Below, in pieces: positions 1 to 6,965 of a stretch of 8,920 nt of DNA (positions within the stretch are counted from its first letter, which is position 1; each line of letters starts with the position of its first letter). A model generated the notes under the pieces. That model was not told the origin of the DNA. It did not search any database and saw only the letters and a program-made list of their open reading frames with translations. The stretch is from Proteobacteria bacterium UBA1858 (GTDB lineage Bacteria; Pseudomonadota; Gammaproteobacteria; UBA4575): the NCBI GenBank assembly GCA_002338385.1, contig DDIE01000058.1, forward strand, positions 20,139 to 29,058, in the 5' to 3' direction. The translations under genes were made by a program, and so were the position numbers.

Positions 1-2659
1 CCCCGCCAATAGTGGCTAGTGGCAGCGCCAGCATAACTAATAAGCTGTCGCTGAATGAGCGGAATAGTGCTGCCATTAACAATACCAAAATGATCAATGC
101 AACAATGAAACTGTTGCTCAGATTATCAATTGCTATTTTTAAATTATCCGCAGATCCGCCATAACGAATCACACCGTCGGCCGGTAATGAAGCCTCAATG
201 CCCGGCGCTACTTCATTTTGGATAATATCGAGTGCGTACGCCAGCGGCATATCTTCCGGCGGTGTGACTTCCAAAGTAATGGTGCGCCGCCTATCCAGAC
301 GGCGAATAGTGTTTGGTCCGGCGGTGCGTTCAATATCGACCAACTCGCCGAACGGGATGGTGCCCGCGTCTGGCGTATGCAATGGGATGGCCTCCAACTG
401 TTCAGGCGTATGCCAATCCGGAGTACGCACTATGATATCCAGACGTTCTTCGCCATCGAAGTACTCACCCACCTGCATACCATCACCCAGTATGCGTGAC
501 ACACTGGCTAGCGAATCACGGTTCCAGCCGGCTTCTCTAATACGGCTATCTTGGGGAATAAACTGTAATTCCGGTTCGGCTAATTCTAATCCTGGTCGTG
601 GTCGGACGCGCGCACCTGGCAATTTTTCCGGAATAGTGACAAAACCTGTGATGGCAGACTCAATGAGTGCATCAATGTTGCGTCCCTGAATATTCACTTC
701 AATTTCCCGATTAGCACCAAAGCCGGAGAATAATGAGGCTTTACGTACCACCGCAAAGGTATCCGGAAAACCCCGCACGGCACCATTCAGTACGGCCACT
801 AACTCATCAACACGCTGCGGGTCCTCGGCACGACCGCCAATGAAAATTGAACCGGCGCGTGCAACAAAGAAATAATGCTTTATCTTCGGTTCTTTTTCGC
901 CAGTTAAATAGGGTTGAATACGCTCCGCGATTACATCGCCCATTTCTTGCTGGATATGAGTCACATTCACACCAGGCGGTGGTAATACAAAACCAAACAC
1001 TAGATTGCGATTGCCAGTAGGTAAATAATCCCGTTCCGGGAGAAATTGATACGAGCCAGCAATAGCAGCACTGATCAGTCCGATAACAATAACGAAGCGT
1101 CTCAATGGTGTCTGAGTAAAGGTTGAAATCGTGTGTGTGATGGTATCCCATACGGCGACATGATTATCCGTAAATTGGGTTTTTTTCAGCCACACCATAC
1201 TGGCTGCCGGGATCAGTACGGTCGCGACAAAAAGCGAGGCGATGATGGAGGCGGTTATGGCGATAGATAAATCTGCAAACAGTTGTCCGCTCTGATCACG
1301 CAGAAACAATACGGGTAAGAAGATCGCTACAGTGGTTGACGTAGACGCTAGCAATGCGGGCCATACCTGACGCGTGCCCTCCAGTGCGGCGTCAAAGCTG
1401 GAGTAGGACTTTTCTTTCAGACGGACGATGTTTTCTAAAATTATAATCGCAGCATCCATCACCATACCCACTGCAAACGCCATCGCTGCTAGAGAGATAA
1501 TGTTAATTGATTTGCCGGCAGCTAGGATCACGAGAAAGGCTACGCATAAGCACAGCGGGATAGTAATGGTGACCACCATGGTGGCGCGGAACCTACGCAA
1601 AAACCACCACAACACCAATACTGCCAGCAAAATACCAAAGCCTAGATTGTTGATCAGTAGTTGAATGGCACTATTGATATAATCGGTCTCATCATAGACC
1701 TGATCAATATTTAATTTCGCTCGTTTGAGAGGGCCAGCCTGTAGCTCTTGCATCGCCTGTTGTAGATCGGCCATCACATCAAGCACATTAACACCACTCT
1801 CGCGGTAGGCATTGACGGCAATAGCAGGTTCACCACGAGTAATCACAAAGTTGTCTTTATCCGCGGGTTGGACTTTGACGGTGGCAATGTCACGCAAATA
1901 AATAGCCTGACCATCGCGCCACTCGAGTATCAGGTTGTTCAGATCTGCGGGCTCAAGCGCCCCCGTATAACGAATAACATACTGGCGCTTACCAACATCC
2001 GAGGTTCCGCCAGAGACATCGTCATTATTACCAACTATGGCCGCAGCGGCGACCAGATCAATTCCGACACCAGCAGCTTTGTAGGGATCGACGGTGATTC
2101 TGACTTCACGCTCGTTACCACCACGTACTTCAGACAGTGCGACCCCCGCAACGCGCTCGAAGCGAGACTGGACAACCTCTTCCACATAGTCGCGATAGTC
2201 CTCGATATCATTTTCATTGTCTGCATCAGGCTTGATAATGAACCACGCGATTGGACGACTGCGTCCTCCAGCAGTGCTTAATACTGGCTCGTCTGCTTCA
2301 AGAGGGTATTGGGGGACACGATTAAGACGATTGATGACTTCTATTAATCCACGTTCAAGACTGAAGTCGACATCGAACGAAATGGTAATTCTGCCAGAGC
2401 CTTGTCGAGCCTCTGACAATAATTCAGTCATACCAGGTAAACCGCGTAATTGATCTTCCTGGGGTTCGATAATTTCCGCTTCAACTTCTTCTGGAGCAGC
2501 ACCTCGCCAGGAGGTGGAGATGGTTATTTCTGGTCGTTCGACTGCAGGTGTCAGCTGGATCGGTAAGGCATCCAGAGATAATAAACCAAACAGTATGATT
2601 AATAAGGCAATGACTAATCCTGCGGTAGGATTGCCGAGTACGAATTTAGTTGGGCTCAT
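1..2659 (-). CDS. RND efflux permease (AcrB/CusA superfamily), 3' end cut off by window
   Basis: Inner-membrane proton-driven pump subunit of a tripartite efflux system. Reading from the ATG at 2659-2657, 886 codons stay open to the left edge; AcrB-type proteins have about 1,030 residues, so roughly the last 130-150 (including TM10-12) lie outside. Visible parts: TM1 near residues 11-28, a first porter region with the typical EEVEAEIIEPQE and LSEARQGSG stretches, TM2-TM4 between about 334 and 408, a second periplasmic loop, and TM8-TM9 at the edge. TM4 reads GMVMDAAIIILEN, with Asp402 at the place of AcrB Asp407 and Ala where AcrB has Asp408. That single-Asp pattern is known from CusA-like heavy-metal pumps and some other RND branches, so it does not fix the substrate. 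The start lies inside the end of the adaptor gene (14-base overlap, 2646-2659), implying translational coupling. Family assignment is firm; the substrate is unknown. Confidence 0.93.
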   Translation of the reverse strand, partial: MSPTKFVLGNPTAGLVIALLIILFGLLSLDALPIQLTPAVERPEITISTSWRGAAPEEVEAEIIEPQEDQLRGLPGMTELLSEARQGSGRITISFDVDFSLERGLIEVINRLNRVPQYPLEADEPVLSTAGGRSRPIAWFIIKPDADNENDIEDYRDYVEEVVQSRFERVAGVALSEVRGGNEREVRITVDPYKAAGVGIDLVAAAAIVGNNDDVSGGTSDVGKRQYVIRYTGALEPADLNNLILEWRDGQAIYLRDIATVKVQPADKDNFVITRGEPAIAVNAYRESGVNVLDVMADLQQAMQELQAGPLKRAKLNIDQVYDETDYINSAIQLLINNLGFGILLAVLVLWWFLRRFRATMVVTITIPLCLCVAFLVILAAGKSINIISLAAMAFAVGMVMDAAIIILENIVRLKEKSYSSFDAALEGTRQVWPALLASTSTTVAIFLPVLFLRDQSGQLFADLSIAITASIIASLFVATVLIPAASMVWLKKTQFTDNHVAVWDTITHTISTFTQTPLRRFVIVIGLISAAIAGSYQFLPERDYLPTGNRNLVFGFVLPPPGVNVTHIQQEMGDVIAERIQPYLTGEKEPKIKHYFFVARAGSIFIGGRAEDPQRVDELVAVLNGAVRGFPDTFAVVRKASLFSGFGANREIEVNIQGRNIDALIESAITGFVTIPEKLPGARVRPRPGLELAEPELQFIPQDSRIREAGWNRDSLASVSRILGDGMQVGEYFDGEERLDIIVRTPDWHTPEQLEAIPLHTPDAGTIPFGELVDIERTAGPNTIRRLDRRRTITLEVTPPEDMPLAYALDIIQNEVAPGIEASLPADGVIRYGGSADNLKIAIDNLSNSFIVALIILVLLMAALFRSFSDSLLVMLALPLATIGG

Positions 2660-3704
2660 TACTGATACGCACACTTTCGCCAGCACGTAAGCGTTCACCG
2701 CCGCGGGTGACTAAGGCGTCATGCGCCTCGATTGAGCCGATTATTTCAACATAATCACCATCACCTATACCGACAGAGACCGATACTTGTTCGGCAATAT
2801 TGTCTGAATTAACACGAAACACAGTAAGGCTGCCGCGTCGAATGACTAGCGCATCTCGATGAACTGAAATAACGCGACGTGCTTGTGCGGTGGGAATAAC
2901 TGCTCTGACCAGCGTACCTGGAGGGGCGGCATAGTCTGGAATCATCCGCAGTTCAAATAAACGTGCAGTTGTCGTGCCTACCGGTACGATAGTGTCGATG
3001 GTGGCATGGAAGGTACGATCCGAATTGAGGATCTTGATTTGATCACCCAGTGCGACCAAAGGATAAATATTTTGCGGTACGCGCACGGTAATTTCGGGCC
3101 GTTGGATGTCAATCAATCTGACTAACTCGGTGCCTTCCTGAACCCATTCACCTGCTTGTGTATAACGCTCACTAATGACACCGTTGAAAGGCGCACGCAG
3201 GGTTGAGCGATCGATGTATTCTTGAATCTGGGCCAGACGCGCCTGGGCTGCGAGCATCGAATTTTGGCTGACGGTGCGTTCAGATACAGCCTGATCAAGC
3301 ATATCAGCGGCGACGTTGTTTTTCTTAAGTAGTGATTCGTATCGTGCCACCTGTTTGTCATGTAAGGTGAACTTGGCTTTTTCGCTGGCAATGATTGCGC
3401 GCTCTTCCAGTAGCTGTTGTTGCAGGAATACAGCATCTAGTTTCGCCAGCACATCACCTTTAGTGAGCTGGGTGCCCACCTCAGCAATCCAATCTAGGCG
3501 ACCGTCTATCTCAGCTGACAGGCGCGCATCGCTCTCACTGATCACATCACCAGAGTATTCCGCCACCGGCGCCATCTCGCGCAGTTGCGCGATATCAACA
3601 ACAACTGGTTTAACGCGTGCAGGGGGGGTGTCAGCGGCTAATGTGCTGGTGCTGATGAGTCCCAAGATTAACGCTAGACTGATTATTCTATGTGCAGAGA
3701 GCAT
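2646..3704 (-). CDS. RND efflux periplasmic adaptor (membrane fusion protein, HlyD/AcrA family)
   Basis: Periplasmic adaptor that links the RND permease to an outer-membrane channel. The 352 residues begin with a Sec signal peptide (hydrophobic core about 7-20, likely cleavage after TLA at 21-23); no lipobox Cys follows, so it is probably soluble rather than a lipoprotein. Next come the first lipoyl half (about 58-92, with AEIDGRLDWIAEVGTQLTKG), a short alpha-helical hairpin (about 93-160, rich in Ala, Glu, Gln and Arg), the second lipoyl half starting at the family signature RAPFNGVISERY (170-181), a beta-barrel (about 200-275), and a membrane-proximal domain ending in GGERLRAGESVRI. Length is at the short end of the family. 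No clear Shine-Dalgarno precedes the ATG; it is the only Met giving a complete signal peptide. It lies 68 bases after arsS and overlaps the permease start. No TolC-like partner is in the window. Confidence 0.93.
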   Translation of the reverse strand: MLSAHRIISLALILGLISTSTLAADTPPARVKPVVVDIAQLREMAPVAEYSGDVISESDARLSAEIDGRLDWIAEVGTQLTKGDVLAKLDAVFLQQQLLEERAIIASEKAKFTLHDKQVARYESLLKKNNVAADMLDQAVSERTVSQNSMLAAQARLAQIQEYIDRSTLRAPFNGVISERYTQAGEWVQEGTELVRLIDIQRPEITVRVPQNIYPLVALGDQIKILNSDRTFHATIDTIVPVGTTTARLFELRMIPDYAAPPGTLVRAVIPTAQARRVISVHRDALVIRRGSLTVFRVNSDNIAEQVSVSVGIGDGDYVEIIGSIEAHDALVTRGGERLRAGESVRISNEPN

Positions 3705-3723
3705 GATTGTTGTGTGCTTGCTA

Positions 3724-3733
3724 ATCTTAAGAT
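3724..3733. repeat. Ten-base palindrome upstream of the adaptor gene
   Basis: ATCTTAAGAT is a perfect palindrome, 20 bases upstream of the adaptor ATG at 3704. It could belong to a regulator site for a secondary promoter of the RND pair. No convincing -35/-10 pair was found beside it, and a ten-base palindrome is weak evidence alone. Confidence 0.15.
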
Positions 3734-3741
3734 AGTGGAGC

Positions 3742-3763
3742 GACTAAGACAGCAGACTCAGTC
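3742..3763 (-). other. Small RNA hairpin in the arsS-adaptor gap
   Basis: In the minus-strand transcript GACUGAG (3763-3757) can pair with CUUAGUC (3748-3742) over seven base pairs, one of them G-U, with an eight-base loop. It starts ten bases after the arsS stop codon. No U-run follows, so it does not look like an intrinsic terminator; it could be an mRNA-stability or processing element between arsS and the RND genes, or chance. Confidence 0.25.
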
Positions 3764-3772
3764 AAAAGTTTA

Positions 3773-4732
3773 TTATGCACTCAACGCGCCAGAACAGCTA
3801 CTGCCTTGTCCTGCTGTACAACCATAGCAGTGGTTGCCCGTCCTGATAGGGTGGTCTGCCAGTGCGGCATCAAGTAAATCTCGCACATGTAGAGGTTTAC
3901 GCGTGTCATTATTGATCATCGGATGATCTAGCATCTGATTAAAGTCACAGTCGAAGATATAGCCCTGCCAGTCGACACTGATGGTGGTCTTACACATGAC
4001 CTGGGTCAGATTTTCATCCAGATGGTTAGCACGCAGAGTACTCATGTAACTTGCAAAATGACCGCTACTCAACAGGCTACTGCCGAAACGCTGAATGGGC
4101 ATATTCGTGATCACAAATAGATCATTAAAGCGAATATTAAAATCCTCATATAAGCGCTGTGTGTAGGCAGTCTTGAGTTGGTCTTGTGAGGGTGGCAACT
4201 GAGGCCCAAGTGGGTTGTATACCAAGTGCAGGGCATGGCGCTCGCCGTAACCTAACTGATTCAAAAGTTGTAATGCTTTAATGCTGTCGTTGAACACGCC
4301 CTTGCCACGTTGTGTATCAACATTTTCCTGCGTGTAACATGGTAGCGAAGCAACGATTTCTACATCATGTTCAGCCAGAAAGGCAGCCAGATTCTCCTGT
4401 TCTGGTTCCAGTAAGATAGTCAAATTGCAACGATCACGGATGCTCAATTGATGCTGTTTTGCATGCAACACTAATTCTTGAAAACGTGGGTGTAGCTCGG
4501 GCGCACCGCCAGTAAGATCTAGCAATCTAAAGCGTCTTGAGCTGATCAAATCAAAGATCGTCGCCATCGTTTCATCGCTCATCATTTCGGTGCGCGTCGG
4601 TCCAGCATTGACATGACAATGGCTGCAAGATTGATTACAGCGATAACCCAGATTGATTTGCAACACGTCCGTATGGTCACGTGTGATGGCAGGGAAATCT
4701 CCGGGAATAAGTAAATGTTTGGTTTCTCTCAT
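3773..4732 (-). CDS. arsS: ArsS-like radical SAM/Cys-rich protein (arsenosugar biosynthesis family, DUF3641 C-terminus)
   Basis: Radical SAM enzyme of 319 residues. The [4Fe-4S] motif CNQSCSHC gives Cys32, Cys36 and Cys39; the SAM-binding GGAPE motif is at 75-79. Further family-typical stretches are RCNLTIL (101-107), ASLPCY (128-133), VYNPLGPQLPPSQ (171-183) and ITNMPIQRF (218-226). The C-terminal Cys-rich part has Cys247 (MCK), Cys262 (DCDFNQML) and the cluster HCYGC...SSC with Cys302, Cys305 and Cys313, which could hold an auxiliary Fe-S cluster. Characterised ArsS proteins transfer the 5'-deoxyadenosyl group of SAM to dimethylarsenite, giving a dimethylarsinoyl-adenosine precursor of arsenosugars. 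Family membership is strong; the arsenic substrate is inferred from homologues, since no ArsM methyltransferase is nearby. The ATG comes one base after the stop of the upstream fusion gene, so the two are probably co-translated. Some relatives, as I recall, are selenoproteins; here every family position is Cys and there is no in-frame TGA. Confidence 0.9.
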   Translation of the reverse strand: MRETKHLLIPGDFPAITRDHTDVLQINLGYRCNQSCSHCHVNAGPTRTEMMSDETMATIFDLISSRRFRLLDLTGGAPELHPRFQELVLHAKQHQLSIRDRCNLTILLEPEQENLAAFLAEHDVEIVASLPCYTQENVDTQRGKGVFNDSIKALQLLNQLGYGERHALHLVYNPLGPQLPPSQDQLKTAYTQRLYEDFNIRFNDLFVITNMPIQRFGSSLLSSGHFASYMSTLRANHLDENLTQVMCKTTISVDWQGYIFDCDFNQMLDHPMINNDTRKPLHVRDLLDAALADHPIRTGNHCYGCTAGQGSSCSGALSA

Positions 4733-4733
4733 A

Positions 4734-6872
4734 TTAATTTCTCAATCGCCACAGCTGAATTTTATGCAATATTTGCTGACTCTTAGCGCTGAATCTGCTG
4801 CGCCGCCACTTGCCGGCAGCCAGACGATTAATCTCACTGCGGGTGGGATACAGATGCACGGTTTGGAGTATCTTGTTCAAGCCTAGATTATGTGTTTTTG
4901 CCAGCACGAATTCAGCAATTAATTCACTGGCATGTTCGCCGACTATACATACGCCAAGTATTTTATCGCTGTTATCTGCAGTAATGACTTTAACAAAGCC
5001 ATCCGTGGCACTATCAGTAATGGCACGATCAATATCATCCATAGCTAAGGTCGTGACTTGATACTTAATCCCTTGCTCAATCGCTTGCTGTTCAGTGATG
5101 CCCAGACTAGCAATTTCCGGATCGGTATAAATCGCGCGTGGAATATTAGTCAAAGCACACTTGAATTGCTTAAGTGGGCGGAATAACGCATTGAATGCGG
5201 CATACCATGCTTGATGAGAGGCACTATGCGTATACTGTAATGGGCTGGTGACATCACCACAGGCATAGATATTGGGATAGTTCGTCTGCATGAATTGATT
5301 AGTGACTATCTGGCCGCGCTGATTGATGTCGATGTCCAGAGCGGCCAGTGCAGCAGTATTTGCTGTTCTACCCACGGCGAGCAATAGATGAGAAAAATTC
5401 AGCCGGATTGATTGGCCCTCATGCTGGCCCACTAAACACCTCATATCATGCTGCTGACTGAACTCATCACTGAAGAAATTATTCAGGATGCGCAGGCCTG
5501 CCTGGGTGAGTTTGTCATGCAGTAACTGCGCCGCGTGGTGATCCTCATTGGCCAGGATTCGCTCACCACGATTGACTAGCGTTACCTTGGTGCCGAGGCG
5601 TGCAAAGGCTAGGCCAAGTTCACAAGCAATCGGGCCAGCACCAATGATGAGTAGTTCCTGAGGCAGCGTTGTAAGGTTCCAAATACTATCGCTGGTATAG
5701 TAATCAACTTCATCCAAGCCAGTAATGGTGGGGATTGCCGGTTGTGCACCGCTGGCCACGATAATATTTTTTGCCGTTAATGTCTGTTTGGCTGGATTGT
5801 TGAGTTCAACTTGCCAGGGAGAAATGAGACTGGCCTCTGCTGAAAAACAATCGACCCCAAGTGTGCTGTAACGTTGAATTGAATCTTTCGGGGCAATGGT
5901 GGCGACTGTATTGTGGACGCGGCGCATAATATTTGAGAATTGCAGCTTATAGTGTGCCTCATCAATGCCAAATTCTTGGTGGCGAGACAGATCAGCTACA
6001 AATTTGGCCGTGCGCAATATGGATTTGGATGGGACGCAACCAGTATTTAAGCAATCTCCCCCCATTTCGCTCTGCTCTATTAATGCTACCTTCGCCTGTA
6101 ATGTGGCTGAGGTGTATGCCGAGACTAAGCCTGCCGCGCCCGCACCGATAACAATAGTATGGTAATCAAACTGCTTTGGTTTACGCCATTTAGCATATAG
6201 ACGCTTAAGGGTGAGCAGCTTGACCAGACCTTGTGTGATAAAAGGCAGCAGACCAAGTAGCGTCAATGAAATCAATAATGGCCATGACAATATATCCTGC
6301 GGACTGCTAATTTTTGCCAGCTCAGTTCCCGCGTTCACATAGATTATGGTCGCTGGCAGCATGCCAATCTGGGAAACTAAATAGTAACTCCCTGCTCGAA
6401 TTGGCGTCAGACCCATCAACACATTCACTAAAAAAAAAGGGAAAGCAGGCACTAGGCGAATAAATAATAAGTACCAATGGCCTTGTTGTTTTATTTTGTC
6501 ATTAATGACAGTCAGACGGTCTTTATATTTATTCTGAATATAATCATGTAAGAAGAAGCGCGCTGCCCAGAAAGCAATTAGGGCACCCAAGGATGAAGCG
6601 AATGATACTAATAAAACACCTGTTAGCAGACCAAACAGCGCACCTCCTGCAAGGGTCATGATGAGTGCACCTGGTATGGCCAAGCCGGCCATACCAACGT
6701 AGCATAAGAAATATATTATGCTGGCCGCGAACATATTCTGAGCAACAAGTTGTTGCAGAGTATGTTGCTGTTGTTTAAGTTGGCTTAGAGTAAACAACTG
6801 ATGCAAGTCTAGCCAAGATACTGTGAATAAAATCGCCGCAATGATTAACAAAAATACTATAATCCGTCTCAT
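4734..6872 (-). CDS. TVP38/TMEM64 membrane domain fused to mercuric-reductase-like FAD/NAD(P) disulfide oxidoreductase
   Basis: A 712-residue two-part protein. Residues 1 to about 225 are a polytopic SNARE-associated/TVP38 (DedA-like) domain: hydrophobic segments near 4-20, 50-68, 70-105, 134-152, 164-180 and 197-220, with the family-like VPAFPFFLVNVLMGLTPI at 141-158. From about 236 a class I pyridine nucleotide-disulfide oxidoreductase follows: FAD-binding GAGAAG (243-248), the redox-active disulfide motif GGDCLNTGCVPSK with Cys274 and Cys279, the NAD(P)-binding GAGPIACELG (411-420), the second FAD motif NIYACGD (534-540), and a dimerisation domain ending YPTRSE (675-680). Dihydrolipoamide dehydrogenases have the catalytic His where Tyr675 stands. 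The C-terminal Cys pair of true MerA and its N-terminal metal-binding HMA domain are absent. The flavoenzyme is probably held at the inner membrane, facing the cytoplasm. The start ATG has AAAGG five bases upstream (6878-6882). It heads the minus-strand run; its substrate is unknown. Confidence 0.92.
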   Translation of the reverse strand: MRRIIVFLLIIAAILFTVSWLDLHQLFTLSQLKQQQHTLQQLVAQNMFAASIIYFLCYVGMAGLAIPGALIMTLAGGALFGLLTGVLLVSFASSLGALIAFWAARFFLHDYIQNKYKDRLTVINDKIKQQGHWYLLFIRLVPAFPFFLVNVLMGLTPIRAGSYYLVSQIGMLPATIIYVNAGTELAKISSPQDILSWPLLISLTLLGLLPFITQGLVKLLTLKRLYAKWRKPKQFDYHTIVIGAGAAGLVSAYTSATLQAKVALIEQSEMGGDCLNTGCVPSKSILRTAKFVADLSRHQEFGIDEAHYKLQFSNIMRRVHNTVATIAPKDSIQRYSTLGVDCFSAEASLISPWQVELNNPAKQTLTAKNIIVASGAQPAIPTITGLDEVDYYTSDSIWNLTTLPQELLIIGAGPIACELGLAFARLGTKVTLVNRGERILANEDHHAAQLLHDKLTQAGLRILNNFFSDEFSQQHDMRCLVGQHEGQSIRLNFSHLLLAVGRTANTAALAALDIDINQRGQIVTNQFMQTNYPNIYACGDVTSPLQYTHSASHQAWYAAFNALFRPLKQFKCALTNIPRAIYTDPEIASLGITEQQAIEQGIKYQVTTLAMDDIDRAITDSATDGFVKVITADNSDKILGVCIVGEHASELIAEFVLAKTHNLGLNKILQTVHLYPTRSEINRLAAGKWRRSRFSAKSQQILHKIQLWRLRN

Positions 6873-6894
6873 CTCAGCCTTTGCCGCATATAAT
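6866..6894 (+). promoter_or_regulatory. Candidate plus-strand promoter with perfect -10 TATAAT
   Basis: A perfect TATAAT lies at 6889-6894 on the plus strand. The hexamer 17 bases upstream, GTCTCA (6866-6871), matches the -35 consensus at only three positions and overlaps the start codon of the divergent gene. If used, it gives a leader of about 65 bases for the FAH gene. The -10 overlaps the minus-strand -10 candidate, so the two promoters would compete for polymerase. Confidence 0.3.
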
Positions 6895-6919
6895 AGTTAA
6901 CTTAGAACGTTAATTTCAG
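6890..6919 (-). promoter_or_regulatory. Candidate sigma70 promoter for the fusion-arsS-RND run
   Basis: On the minus strand CTGAAA (6919-6914, 4 of 6 matches to the -35 consensus) lies 18 bases upstream of TATTAT (6895-6890, 5 of 6 matches to the -10). Transcription would begin near 6883, leaving a very short leader before the ATG at 6872 with the AAAGG site at its very 5' end. It is the best minus-strand match in the intergenic region. Hexamer matches of this quality occur by chance in AT-rich DNA, so it stays a candidate. Confidence 0.35.
6897..6913. promoter_or_regulatory. Inverted repeat TTAAC-N7-GTTAA in the divergent region
   Basis: Five-base arms (6897-6901 and 6909-6913) around a seven-base centre fill the spacer between the minus-strand -35 and -10 candidates. 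Such a position would suit an operator for a dimeric regulator controlling the fusion-arsS run. The arms are short and AT-rich, so a chance origin is quite possible. No regulator gene lies in the window. Confidence 0.2.
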
Positions 6920-6951
6920 TCTACAGCAAATTGTTTTCATTTGTTACACGT

Positions 6952-6961
6952 AAGGAAGGAG
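6952..6961 (+). promoter_or_regulatory. Strong ribosome binding site of the FAH-family gene
   Basis: AAGGAAGGAG contains two overlapping Shine-Dalgarno cores. AGGAG ends four bases before the ATG at 6966 and AAGGA ends nine bases before it. This fixes the start of the FAH gene and contrasts with the weak sites in front of the other genes in the window. Confidence 0.8.
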
Positions 6962-6965
6962 TCCG

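Noticed and set aside
198..689. Plus-strand open frame of 163 codons, and others at 1428-1664, 1868-2281 and 2217-2453
   Set aside because: They lie antisense to the RND permease, whose minus-strand frame is open and family-like throughout. Their products are rich in Ser and Arg and show no domain.
1..2659. Calling the pump a CusA copper/silver exporter
   Set aside because: The TM4 motif resembles CusA, but the methionine metal ligands could not be placed and the adaptor shows no Met-rich or CusB-like metal site.
3316..3735. Plus-strand open frame of 139 codons over the adaptor gene
   Set aside because: It is the complement of the adaptor coding sequence, has no ribosome site, and its protein has no recognisable features.
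3742..3763. Intrinsic terminator after arsS
   Set aside because: The stem is only seven pairs with one G-U and is not followed by a U-run on the minus strand, so termination here is not supported.
4734..6872. Mercuric reductase (merA) call for the fusion gene
   Set aside because: It has the shared CxxxxC motif but no HMA domain, no C-terminal Cys pair and no mer genes around it; an N-terminal TVP38 domain is not a MerA feature.
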